Assembly: GCA_034114085.1 (NCBI GenBank)
Contig: JAXEWB010000058.1
Span: 1-64,000, forward strand
DNA from: Spiro-02 sp034114085
GTDB lineage: Bacteria; Spirochaetota; Spirochaetia; Sphaerochaetales; Sphaerochaetaceae
Direction: 5' to 3'
Length of the DNA stretch: 64,000 nt
Part shown: piece after piece, positions 1 through 6,807 of the stretch
Layout: each line of letters starts with the position of its first letter
Numbering within the stretch: position 1 is the first letter of the stretch
Notes under the pieces: model-generated
Seen by the model: the letters and a program-made list of their open reading frames with translations, nothing else
The model's database searches: none
Told to the model about the DNA's origin: nothing
Translations under genes and position numbers: made by a program

Positions 1-82
1 GCTTGCAAGTCCGCATTTCCGGGCGTACAATCTTTCCAGCCGGTTTCGCCGGTCGAATGAAAAAACCCTACAAGGTGATGAT

Positions 83-1159
83 ATGAACAAGACACAACAG
101 CTTTCGTTGATCAAGCGGCTCAGCGAAGCAAACGGAATTTCTGGTTTTGAGGATGAAATCCTGCCTCTGATCCGGCAAGCGGCTTCCGGACTTGGCGAGT
201 TTTCCCGCGATTCGATGCTGAACCTCTATCTGCACCGGAATGGCAACGTTCCCGGCAAGCCGGTCGTCCAGCTCGACTGCCATACCGACGAGGTTGGCTT
301 CATGGTCAAGGCCATCCGGCCCGACGGCATGCTGGAATTCATCCAGATCGGCGGTTGGGTGCCTTCCAACATTCCCGCCCATCGTGTCAGGGTTCTGAAC
401 AAGGCCGGCGAGTATGTTCCTGGTGTCGTAGGAAGCAAACCACCGCACTTCATGTCTGCGGAGGACGCTCAAAAACCATTGGATCTCTCCTCAATGTTCA
501 TCGATGTCGGTGCTGTCTCGATGGACGAAGTAGTCAACGACTATCGCATCGGCGTCGCCGCTCCCGTAGTTCCCGAAGCGACCTGCACCTATGATGAACG
601 GCATGACATCCTGGTTGGAAAAGCGTTCGACAACCGCATGGGTTGCGCCGCGGTCATCGCCACTTTGGACGCTGTGAAGGGTGAACCGCTCAATGTGAAC
701 CTGATCGGCGCTTTCGCATCACAGGAGGAGGTCGGTACACGTGGTGCCATCGTGACCGGGCGGACGGTGAAGGCGGATGTCGCCATCGTTTTTGAAGGCT
801 GTCCCGCCGATGATACCGTCGTTCCTCCATATGTTTCGCAGACCGCGGTCAAGAAAGGCCCGATGCTCCGGCATATTGACGCCCGTATGATCACGAACCC
901 TCGTTTTCAGCGGTACGCCCTCTCTCTCGCCGCCGAACTGGAGATCCCCGTACAGGAGGCCGTCCGTTCCGGAGGCTCGACTAACGGTGCTTCGATTCAT
1001 CTCGCCAACAGCGGAATCCCGGTGATCGTAATTGGCATTCCTGTCCGCTACGCCCATACTCACTACGGTATTTCATCGTACAGTGACTATGAGAACGGGG
1101 TGAAGCTGGCTGTCGAACTGCTGAAACGGCTGGACGCTGCGACTATCGCGACATTTTGA
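83..1159 (+). CDS. M42 family metallo-aminopeptidase (FrvX/PepA-glutamyl-aminopeptidase type)
   Basis: Cytoplasmic di-metal aminopeptidase of 358 residues, the usual M42 length. Metal and catalytic residues expected of M42 are visible: His67 in LDCHTDEVGF, Asp183 in GKAFDNRMGC, the Glu pair 215-216 in SQEEVGTRG, an acidic residue near 238 in VFEGCP, and a late His near 327 in AHTHYG. Family members trim N-terminal residues from peptides in the cytosol, often as large tetrahedral oligomers; the exact preference cannot be read here. The ATG at 83 follows a plausible ribosome site (AAGGTGAT). It stands alone; the next gene is a tRNA on the other strand. Confidence 0.9.
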   Translation: MNKTQQLSLIKRLSEANGISGFEDEILPLIRQAASGLGEFSRDSMLNLYLHRNGNVPGKPVVQLDCHTDEVGFMVKAIRPDGMLEFIQIGGWVPSNIPAHRVRVLNKAGEYVPGVVGSKPPHFMSAEDAQKPLDLSSMFIDVGAVSMDEVVNDYRIGVAAPVVPEATCTYDERHDILVGKAFDNRMGCAAVIATLDAVKGEPLNVNLIGAFASQEEVGTRGAIVTGRTVKADVAIVFEGCPADDTVVPPYVSQTAVKKGPMLRHIDARMITNPRFQRYALSLAAELEIPVQEAVRSGGSTNGASIHLANSGIPVIVIGIPVRYAHTHYGISSYSDYENGVKLAVELLKRLDAATIATF

Positions 1160-1336
1160 CTGGTTGCGTTGAGCGTGCCGCATGCAATGGTGTTCTCGCC
1201 TGCCGGTGCGTCCCAGGTGCCGTTTTGGTGAAAATATCTTCTTTTATCCCTCTATCTGTAAGTTGCTGGCAACATCCTATAATAGTATGAGGGCGGAGTA
1301 TTGTCTTGCGGTGGATCATGGAAGACCGATGGTAAG

Positions 1337-1369
1337 AAAAAGCCCGTCATCCTTCGGGACGACGGGCTT
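1337..1369 (-). terminator. Rho-independent terminator of tRNA-Arg
   Basis: On the minus strand, just past the tRNA 3' end, a 9-bp stem (AAGCCCGTC paired with GACGGGCTT, 1340-1369) with a further inner TCC/GGA pairing around a TTCG loop is followed by a T-rich run. It fits termination of the single tRNA transcript. Confidence 0.85.
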
Positions 1370-1373
1370 GTCA

Positions 1374-1447
1374 TGACGCTAGTGCGATTCGAACGCGCGA
1401 CCTTCTCCTCCGGAGGGAGACGCTCTATCCAGCTGAGCTATAGCGCC
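1374..1447 (-). tRNA. tRNA-Arg (anticodon CCG)
   Basis: Read on the minus strand the cloverleaf folds fully. The acceptor GGCGCTA pairs with TAGCGTC, the D arm has GCTC/GAGC, the anticodon stem TCTCC/GGAGA holds the loop CTCCGGA (anticodon CCG), and the T arm is GCGCG-TTCGAAT-CGCAC. The discriminator base is A, as expected for arginine. CCA is not encoded. The 5' end faces the degraded phage island that begins about 80 bp away. Confidence 0.95.
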
Positions 1448-1532
1448 ATATTCTTTTGTCGGCTATGCGACAACCGACAACGTACCATAACCATGAAAAA
1501 AAAGCAATTGTTCATTCGGAGAAGATGAGGAG

Positions 1533-1589
1533 ATGGACCCCGACGCTGGGAATGACCATCGAAAGACTGATACGGGAGGTGCTGACATG
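1533..1589 (+). pseudogene. 3' remnant of phage effector-tip gene
   Basis: The 57 bases read W-T-P-T-L-G-M-T-I-E-R-L-I-R-E-V-L-T then stop, matching the end of the fragment at 2703-3025 (WTPTLGSTIERLIREALA). The rest of the gene is missing here; sequence upstream, toward the tRNA, does not continue it. The stop overlaps the ATG of the next gene (ATGA), as in the second copy, so this is a decayed leftover of the same two-gene arrangement. Confidence 0.7.
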
Positions 1590-1796
1590 ACGGAACGGCA
1601 GATGCGGATTGAAGACGACTATGAAGAAATGTTCGGTCTTGGCAAGTCTCCTGCATATAACTGGCTGAAGCCAGATCTAATCCCAGAGAAGATATTTGAA
1701 CTGATGCAGGAAGCGGTCAAGACCGGAATTGAACTAAAACGGGAAGACATCTACCCTGACTGGGTGCTCAATCCCGACCCCAACAAAATCTATTGA
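1587..1796 (+). CDS. Small acidic protein, candidate immunity/partner of phage effector tip (copy 1)
   Basis: A 69-residue protein starting MTERQMRIEDDYEEMFGLG and ending DWVLNPDPNKIY, with a paralogue of equal length at 3022-3231 that shares most residues. The ATG at 1587 is chosen because it gives the same length as the paralogue and overlaps the upstream stop (ATGA), with GGGAGG upstream. No known domain was recognised. Its fixed place after an effector-like C-terminal fragment and before a terminator is what immunity genes of polymorphic toxin tips show, but that role is inference. It could equally be a small phage morphogenesis gene. Confidence 0.6.
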   Translation: MTERQMRIEDDYEEMFGLGKSPAYNWLKPDLIPEKIFELMQEAVKTGIELKREDIYPDWVLNPDPNKIY

Positions 1797-1803
1797 CTGA
1801 CAA

Positions 1804-1826
1804 GCCGCCCTCCGGGGCGGTTTTTT
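1804..1826 (+). terminator. Terminator of cassette 1
   Basis: CCGCCC/GGGCGG stem with a short loop followed by six T. The same terminator, followed by the same sequence, recurs at 2634-2656 and 3239-3261, each time just after a small candidate immunity gene. Confidence 0.85.
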
Positions 1827-1963
1827 CATGCCCCGCCAAAATCGCAGCACAGGCCACGCGAGGACGCCCGTCCGTAAAATTCCACCACTTTCCCCCGAGG
1901 CCCGTTTATTAAACACGGTTAAACATCTTTGGGACGAAACGCGGGCCCACGTGCGCCCGCCAC

Positions 1964-2464
1964 ATGGGCGTATTCCGCCCCCTGCACTCGGGCGTGGCGA
2001 GGTTCGACATCAACTGCCGGTGCCGGGTCGTGAGCGAGATCAAGGGCCTGCTTCCGGAGGAACGGTACGGGAGGGGGGGCGTGGTCAGGCCGTACTGCAC
2101 GTATGAGCAGTGGAAAGCCAACAACAAGATCGGGGATGTCCATATCGGTCGCAGTGTGGGTGCCGCCGCGAAAAACTATCCGGTGTTGATTTTCGGCAAT
2201 GAACATGGTAGATTAAAAGAAAGAACCAGCATAACCAAGATCAAACTTATCGCCGGCAAAGGCCATAAGAACGAGATACGCGACAGATTCAGGCTTGAAA
2301 GCGACTATCACATTCCCGCTGGCAAGTGGCAGAAGATGAGGGGTGATGGCTATGTGGAGCATAAAGGAATCGTTTTCCATGCTGAGTTGCTTTGGTATGA
2401 GACTGATGGCGAAAAGGTTGAGATGAAGGTCAAGAGGATGTTTGACGATGAAGGCGAGATATAA
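1964..2464 (+). pseudogene. 5'-truncated phage minor head protein (Mu gpF-like) C-terminus with nuclease-type tip
   Basis: The open frame of 166 codons begins with HSGVARFDINCRCRVVSEI, the conserved end of the Mu gpF/SPP1 gp7 head-morphogenesis domain (the NCRC motif). The several hundred residues that should precede it are absent, and a frame break lies just upstream (LWDETRAHVRPPH is in another frame). After a linker comes a second domain: GKGHKNEIRDRF, then KWQKMRGDG, FHAELLWYE and KVEMKVKRMF. From memory this pattern (W-K-x-x-G ... aE-x-x-WYE ... eMKvK) is a common C-terminal tip on phage head proteins, grouped with small nuclease-like toxin folds. The fold and activity are inference. It overlaps the following 54-codon gene by 17 bases. 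Confidence 0.55.
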
Positions 2465-2612
2465 AGGAAGAAGCAGCAACTTCGGATTGCTTGAAAACAA
2501 AGTGTATGAGATTCTCGCCATCGAGGCCGATGGCCTGTTCTATCGTGTGATCGATGAAACGGATGAAGACTACCTATATCCGGCGGATGCCTTCGACATC
2601 ATCGAACCTTGA
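2448..2612 (+). CDS. 54-aa protein following the phage head-protein tip (candidate immunity/accessory)
   Basis: A short gene reading MKARYKGRSSNFGLLENKVY then EILAIEADGLFYRVIDETDE and DYLYPADAFDIIEP. It overlaps the end of the upstream fragment, which points to translational coupling. Small proteins with the same plan (K-x-Y-x-G ... G-K-x-Y-E-x-x ... Y-R-I-x-D-E-T-G-E-D-Y-L-Y-P) are, from memory, frequent next to phage minor head genes in Firmicutes. Its role is unknown; by position it may be the partner of the tip encoded just before it. A terminator follows directly. Confidence 0.65.
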   Translation: MKARYKGRSSNFGLLENKVYEILAIEADGLFYRVIDETDEDYLYPADAFDIIEP

Positions 2613-2633
2613 TTGAAATCCATTAGTTGTATG

Positions 2634-2656
2634 GCCGCCCTCCTGGGCGGTTTTTT
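2634..2656 (+). terminator. Terminator of cassette 2
   Basis: GCCGCCC and GGGCGG stem plus six T. The downstream 45 bp (CATGCCC...CGCGAGGACG) resemble those after the other two cassette terminators. Confidence 0.8.
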
Positions 2657-2702
2657 CATGCCCGTGCGAAAACGCCGCATACGCCACGCGAGGACGTCCG
2701 GC

Positions 2703-3025
2703 GGTCGTTGATCAATCCAAATGGAAAACCGACGGACACAGGAAAGAAGGTCAGGAGATGGCTGCTGCAAAACACGTCGGAGAATTCCCCCCAGTTCGGC
2801 AACCTGTCCGACCTGTTCGGTGCGTTGACGGAGAACCAGATTGTAGGCAAATGGGGGCATGAACAAGAATACTACGAAAAGGATCCGAATCTTCGTCTCC
2901 AGGAAGTCTTCGCAAATTCTATTGACATAATCGCCGATGGCGGGCAAGAATTGAAGCTTCTGAAGAAATGGACCCCGACGTTGGGTTCGACCATTGAAAG
3001 ACTGATACGGGAGGCGCTGGCATGA
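2703..3025 (+). pseudogene. C-terminal fragment of a phage effector tip (possible zincin-type domain)
   Basis: The open frame reaches back to 2627, but its first ~25 codons come from the terminator and homology block, so the real protein piece starts near SLINPNGKPTDTGKKVRRWL. The rest reads FGNLSDLFGALTENQIVGKW, then GHEQEYYEK and LRLQEVFANSIDII. From memory this resembles the second half of a metallopeptidase-like tip on phage head proteins (S-D-[LI]-[FI]-G-A-x-T ... G-x-x-G-H ... [YW] ... E-x-F-A). The part that would hold the HExxH motif is missing, so it cannot be active. It ends in an ATGA overlap with the next gene. Confidence 0.5.
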
Positions 3026-3231
3026 CGGAACGACAGATTGAGATCATCGACGCCTATGAAGACATGTTCGGTCTCGGCAAGTCCCCTGCGTTCAACTGGC
3101 TGAAACCTGAGTTGCAGGATGACGGCATCATGGAGATGATGGATGAAGCCGTCAGGACAGGTGTCGAGTTGCGGCGGGAAGACATCTACCCTGACTGGGT
3201 GCTCAATCCCGACCCCAACAAAATCTATTGA
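3022..3231 (+). CDS. Small acidic protein, candidate immunity/partner of phage effector tip (copy 2)
   Basis: 69 residues, MTERQIEIIDAYEDMFGLG ... DWVLNPDPNKIY, paralogous to 1587-1796. The ATG overlaps the stop of the preceding effector fragment, and GGGAGG lies just upstream. The two copies differ mainly in the middle (LQDDGIMEMMDEAVRTGVEL here, LIPEKIFELMQEAVKTGIEL in the other), while the last 12 codons and the terminator are identical. No domain recognised. The candidate immunity role rests only on position. Confidence 0.6.
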   Translation: MTERQIEIIDAYEDMFGLGKSPAFNWLKPELQDDGIMEMMDEAVRTGVELRREDIYPDWVLNPDPNKIY

Positions 3232-3238
3232 CTGACAA

Positions 3239-3261
3239 GCCGCCCTCCGGGGCGGTTTTTT
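3239..3261 (+). terminator. Terminator of cassette 3
   Basis: Same GC stem and T run as at 1804-1826, inside the repeated unit. Confidence 0.85.
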
Positions 3262-3478
3262 CATGCCCCGCCAAAATCGCCGCACAGGCCGCGCGAGGAC
3301 GTCCGTCCGTAAAATTCCACCACTTTCCCCCGAGACCCGTTTAATAAACGCGGTTAAACACCTTTCCTGCGACATGCGGGCTGACATGCGTCCTGCCCAT
3401 GCGTCCTTGTCTCCCAATACATCCAAAAACCGCTACGATTTACTCCCTCCCGCATTTGCTACGCTGGTTTGACGTGGT

Positions 3479-3694
3479 ATGGGGGGCGGTGGCGAACTGA
3501 CATGGCGTTTACACAACCTGAACATCATCCGCGACGCGACCATGACGTTCCGCAAGCTGATCATCATCGACGAGGTCGCCCGCACCGGAGCGCCCGGCGG
3601 GAGACAGGATCATGACGGGGACGGAGGCGAGATGTCCAGCCGGGACTTCTTCAAGTCCATGATGATCCAATGTCCTCTGAGTAGGAGTCCATAG
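3479..3694 (+). pseudogene. Fragment of an unidentified phage-type protein
   Basis: A 71-codon frame reading LTWRLHNLNIIRDATMTFRK, then LIIIDEVARTGAPGGRQD and EMSSRDFFKSMMI. The composition looks like genuine protein, but the beginning (MGGGG) and the end (QCPLSRSP) look like junk joined at the edges. It lies directly after the repeated phage cassettes, so a truncated phage structural gene is likely. I cannot name the family. Confidence 0.35.
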
Positions 3695-3878
3695 CTGTCG
3701 CTAGAGGACCTCGCATATTGGATTATCTGCACTATGAGCAATGGATTTTCCCAATTATAACTATTTTTTGTGAACATATGACATTTGTTAACTATTATTT
3801 ATCTCTTTAAATTAACAGTAGTTGAATAATCATATCACCAATTTTTGGTGAACAATCATGAGATTTATTTGCTATCTA

Positions 3879-3908
3879 TTGACAGATGTGAGCCAATGTA
3901 AATATACT
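3879..3908 (+). promoter_or_regulatory. Sigma-70 type promoter of the secreted protein gene
   Basis: TTGACA (3879-3884), an 18-bp spacer, TATACT (3903-3908). It lies ~55 bp before the ATG at 3963 in a strongly AT-rich stretch (3740-3915) that separates the phage island from the next gene. Confidence 0.65.
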
Positions 3909-3962
3909 ATGTATACCGATATGGTGATGAACCTCCTGGCAAGGGGTAAGGAGTAGGTCATA

Positions 3963-4532
3963 ATGAATCGTAAAGACCAGAAGTATAGGCGGTTGTTTGC
4001 ACTGACCGTCGTGGTATGTCTGTCAGGCCTTCTGTTCGCCCAAGATGCGTTGGGGCCGGAGCGGATACAGCTTCGCGCTATAATGCCCATTGAAGATACT
4101 TTTTCGGTAGAACCCTATACAGGGTCACAGACTATCGATCTTGTCTCGTCCAGAGGCAAAAGTATCAAGGTCGGTACTTATACCTTGGCTTCCAACCGCA
4201 CGAATTCCTCATATAGCCTGAATGTTCTTCCTGGAGAGACAGGCGCTGAATCGGCATTTTATTTTGTCGCGGAAGAGACTGGCGCGAACAGTAGGGGGGA
4301 GTCGAAAATTGAATACGACCTTTCTATCAGATCTTCCACCGAAAACGGTTCCAGCATTGAAGGCGCCAGAAACGCAGCTTCCAAGTCGCTTGGTGTTCGG
4401 GATGCTCAGAATATCGTAGGCATCGTATACGAAACTGGAGAGATTTTCGCCAATATCCCCGATTTTGACACTGCGGCGCTGCCGACTGGCTGGTATGCTT
4501 CCGCAATACAGTTTCAAGTGTTGATCAACTAG
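3963..4532 (+). CDS. Secreted beta-rich protein, pilin/coat-U-like
   Basis: 189 residues with a clear signal peptide (RRLFALTVVVCLSGLLFAQ, cleavage near residue 28). The mature part is Ser/Thr/Asn-rich and beta-prone, ending GWYASAIQFQVLIN. An ending of the form 'P-x-G-x-Y-x-x-x-x-x-F-x-V' is typical of spore-coat-U/fimbrial sandwich domains, so an extracellular adhesin or pilin-like subunit is the best guess. No usher or chaperone lies nearby. The start has GGAG upstream, and a strong terminator follows, so it is a single-gene unit. Function not established. Confidence 0.65.
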   Translation: MNRKDQKYRRLFALTVVVCLSGLLFAQDALGPERIQLRAIMPIEDTFSVEPYTGSQTIDLVSSRGKSIKVGTYTLASNRTNSSYSLNVLPGETGAESAFYFVAEETGANSRGESKIEYDLSIRSSTENGSSIEGARNAASKSLGVRDAQNIVGIVYETGEIFANIPDFDTAALPTGWYASAIQFQVLIN

Positions 4533-4558
4533 GATTACTTGTCTTGGGATAATGGCAG

Positions 4559-4592
4559 GGCCGTTGCACAATTCTGTGCGACGGCCTTGTTT
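4559..4592 (+). terminator. Rho-independent terminator after the secreted protein
   Basis: GGCCGTTGCACA pairs with TGTGCGACGGCC (one G-U) around an ATTC loop, followed by TTGTTT. Confidence 0.85.
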
Positions 4593-4886
4593 CGTCTGAT
4601 GGGTGATGTCCTTGGTTGTCCGTACTGTCGGCATGTGTGAGAGATGCGGGCGATATGGACGATGTCAGCAGAGCCTCGGCGATGTCGGTCCTTGGGGCAT
4701 GGTCAGGGACTTTCGCAAAGCAGAACATTCCCCCCGCGCCAGTAGTTCCTATGAGTTATAGCCGGTGCCTTCCATAGAACAAGGCTGGTTTCAACTTGCT
4801 ATGTCCGGTGGTTTCCGCAAAATAAGTCGCGGTTCACCCATTCTCGTGCCAGTATCCATTGGTGTGGCCGATGCCCTGCGTAAAGC
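4593..4886. other. Gene-free stretch
   Basis: About 290 bases between the terminator and the end of the minus-strand regulator. Short frames exist, but none has a ribosome site or protein-like composition. I see no structure worth naming. Confidence 0.5.
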
Positions 4887-6422
4887 TTAACCGCGTTCCA
4901 GCTCCTGTATCAGCTGATATATCTGCGACATTGTCTCTTGACGCTGCATGGCGGGAGAAAGCGTCGTTTTGATCTGTCGGGTCAGGTATTCCCTGCATGC
5001 TTCCGCGATATATGGCTGCGTAATCTCAAAAACGGTCAGCGGGGTCCCCGGACGTAACAGGAGTACCTGTCGTCCGTCCTTGACCAACATTGCATGGATG
5101 CTCTTGTCTCGTCGCCGGAGTACCGCATGGTAATTTTCATATTGCTTCATGTATGTGAGAATGCACTTCAAGTGCATCACATACGTTTCCGGGGTATAGC
5201 ATATCGGTGCCGACTGCCGTAGGTACGCTACGCCGAGTGGCACGGAACCAGTACGTACCTCCTCTGCCGTAGCGAAGCTATGGACGTCGATGACCTCGTA
5301 ATCGGCAAGGCGTCGTTTGAACAAGGCTTGCGCACTGTCGAGTGAATCGACAATCGCGGCGGACTCTTGCGGCGATAGCGTTTCGGCGGCAAGTTGAATC
5401 AGCTTGGAAGGCGATGTGATGGCGGATAGAGAAGTGCTTTGCTGGATCCGATTCCCCGGGTCACGTTCAAAATTCAAAATACAACGCAAGAGCTCATCGG
5501 AATTCCCCACGGTGGAATATGTCGTCATCATGGGCCGGCATTTATCCAGAAAATCGTTGAATTCTTCAGCAAGTGCGTTTGTCAGCCGCTTGTCCTGCGT
5601 AAATACCGTTGCGCGACTGATACGTTGCTCTCCGATCGACGTTGAGACGATGGAAGCGACATTCGGTAGCGCGACAATTGTCCTGCGATACACATTGTCC
5701 CGTAGGTACGGATAGTAATAGGACTCCATCTGACCGGTCAGATACAGGGGCATCAGTTGCGACAGGGAATCGAACGCCTGCTCGGTAGTGTAGACAGGTG
5801 CGGCGATCCTGCGAATACGGTATCCCTTGTTCAAAAGCAACAACATCTGTTCTTGGAGACGGGCGAGGTACGCTTGGTCTTCCAGAAGCCATTCCGGGCT
5901 TTCGTCCGTTGAAAAGAGAACCGTACCGCCGCCCGCATTAAGCGACAGCAAATACTGTGTGAAAGCATTGAACGCACCACGTTTGCCTTCATTCCCATAG
6001 TATGCGAAGCTTCTAGTGCCCGGCGAGTCTTTTTGTGTCTCGACGGGAGCGATATTGTCGGTTACGGCGTTTTCATCCTCAAATGAGAAACTCTCGAACG
6101 TATGGAGAAATTGGGCGACCTGTTCCCGTCCGTCTGTCATCCATTCAAACAGGATGGCGGCCAGTTGGTTCGTGTCCATCTGGATTTGAAGGTACTTTCT
6201 GCCCATCGCCTCGGATAACGCCATGCGCTGATAGTTTCCTTCGCATTTCTTTGCGAAATAGGTCGCCATCGCCTTGATGTGCACGCTGTTTTTCGGCACG
6301 TTGCGACGGGCGGTCCGCAGGAGACTGATGAACGATGGATCTACCTTGATCGCCGTCGCCAGTTGTTTGTTGGTTGTAAAGGTAAGCTGCATCAGAAAAA
6401 TGAGTTTTTCGGAAAATGTCAT
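4887..6422 (-). CDS. XRE-type HTH regulator with large C-terminal sensing domain
   Basis: An N-terminal helix-turn-helix (residues ~5-60: NKQLATAIKVDPSFISLLRT is the recognition region) is followed by ~440 residues. The core (~125-260) starts KRGAFNAFTQYLLSL, then GGTVLFSTDESPEWLLED, LLNKGYRIRRI and MPLYLTGQMESYYYPYLRD. From memory this pattern belongs to large HTH regulators of anaerobic Firmicutes, with a core resembling the TrmB-C/PLD-like fold. The ATG at 6422 is preferred over an upstream GTG because AAAGGTGG precedes it. It is divergent from the large signalling block, which it might regulate; that is inference from position. Confidence 0.7.
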   Translation of the reverse strand: MTFSEKLIFLMQLTFTTNKQLATAIKVDPSFISLLRTARRNVPKNSVHIKAMATYFAKKCEGNYQRMALSEAMGRKYLQIQMDTNQLAAILFEWMTDGREQVAQFLHTFESFSFEDENAVTDNIAPVETQKDSPGTRSFAYYGNEGKRGAFNAFTQYLLSLNAGGGTVLFSTDESPEWLLEDQAYLARLQEQMLLLLNKGYRIRRIAAPVYTTEQAFDSLSQLMPLYLTGQMESYYYPYLRDNVYRRTIVALPNVASIVSTSIGEQRISRATVFTQDKRLTNALAEEFNDFLDKCRPMMTTYSTVGNSDELLRCILNFERDPGNRIQQSTSLSAITSPSKLIQLAAETLSPQESAAIVDSLDSAQALFKRRLADYEVIDVHSFATAEEVRTGSVPLGVAYLRQSAPICYTPETYVMHLKCILTYMKQYENYHAVLRRRDKSIHAMLVKDGRQVLLLRPGTPLTVFEITQPYIAEACREYLTRQIKTTLSPAMQRQETMSQIYQLIQELERG

Positions 6423-6807
6423 TAAGACCACCTTTTGAACACACTATACCACAAGAAAAATCAGAATTCCATCGTTTTGTAATTTGAAATTACATGTTAA
6501 GGTAATGTAATTATCTATCTATAAATAGATGAATTTCATTGATTTCACTGAAAAATGATGATATATCATAATTATGTCCAGTCTGTTAGCGCAGATATAT
6601 TACAAACAATGTAAGTTGTCTGCTTTTGTGTTCATGAAAAATTACAGATAGAGACTTTGGGTGAAGTCCTGCAAAGGAGGGCCTGGTTTGCAGGCTGCGA
6701 TCCTGCACCCAGTTGAAACGAACGATTTCCTGCGATTGAAACGAAGGTCTTGCATCTATGGCAATTACTGGTACGGATAGAAGTTGCTTTCATATAAAGG
6801 GGGAGAT
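6423..6807. promoter_or_regulatory. Divergent AT-rich promoter region
   Basis: 385 bases between the divergent regulator and the signalling block. The half next to the regulator is very AT-rich (6460-6600) and should hold promoters for one or both sides, but no clean -35/-10 pair with correct spacing stood out. The half next to the block carries the RNA-structure candidate at 6658-6711. Confidence 0.5.
6658..6745 (+). promoter_or_regulatory. Candidate structured 5' leader of the signalling block
   Basis: Nested inverted repeats: outer TGGGTG (6658-6663) with CACCCA (6706-6711), inner CCTGCAAA (6668-6675) with TTTGCAGG (6687-6694). A competing hairpin, GCAGG (6690-6694) with CCTGC (6702-6706), would exclude both. 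A direct repeat TTGAAACGAA (6713-6722 and 6736-6745) follows. The element sits ~100 bp before the first gene of a c-di-GMP block. It does not match the c-di-GMP-I or -II riboswitch patterns I remember, and no poly-T terminator is attached. Confidence 0.4.

Larger units (their letters stand above)
1533..1930 (+). repeat. Direct repeat copy A of phage tip cassette (pairs with 2968-3365)
   Basis: About 398 bp that closely match 2968-3365. The unit holds the last ~19 codons of a phage effector-like domain (reading WTPTLG...IERLIRE), a 69-codon gene, a terminator and about 100 bp of downstream homology. The last ~100 bp, from the end of the 69-codon gene through the terminator, are nearly identical, so recent duplication or gene conversion is likely. 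Confidence 0.85.
2968..3365 (+). repeat. Direct repeat copy B of phage tip cassette (pairs with 1533-1930)
   Basis: Second copy of the ~398-bp unit: end of an effector-like frame, 69-codon gene, terminator and downstream homology. Beyond about 3365 the two copies part company: the first leads into a head-protein fragment, the second into unrelated phage-like sequence. That is what recombination through a shared block would leave. Confidence 0.85.

Noticed and set aside
1828..2106. 92-codon frame starting in the cassette terminator
   Set aside because: It begins in the T run and homology block shared by the three cassettes and overlaps the better-supported head-protein fragment in another frame.
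1374..3700. Phage island as a standard integration at the tRNA 3' end
   Set aside because: The island lies on the 5' side of the tRNA-Arg gene, and no duplicated tRNA end was found, so a tRNA attachment site is not supported.
6658..6745. Leader considered as a c-di-GMP-I or -II riboswitch
   Set aside because: The conserved core sequences I remember for both classes are absent; only the context suggested it.
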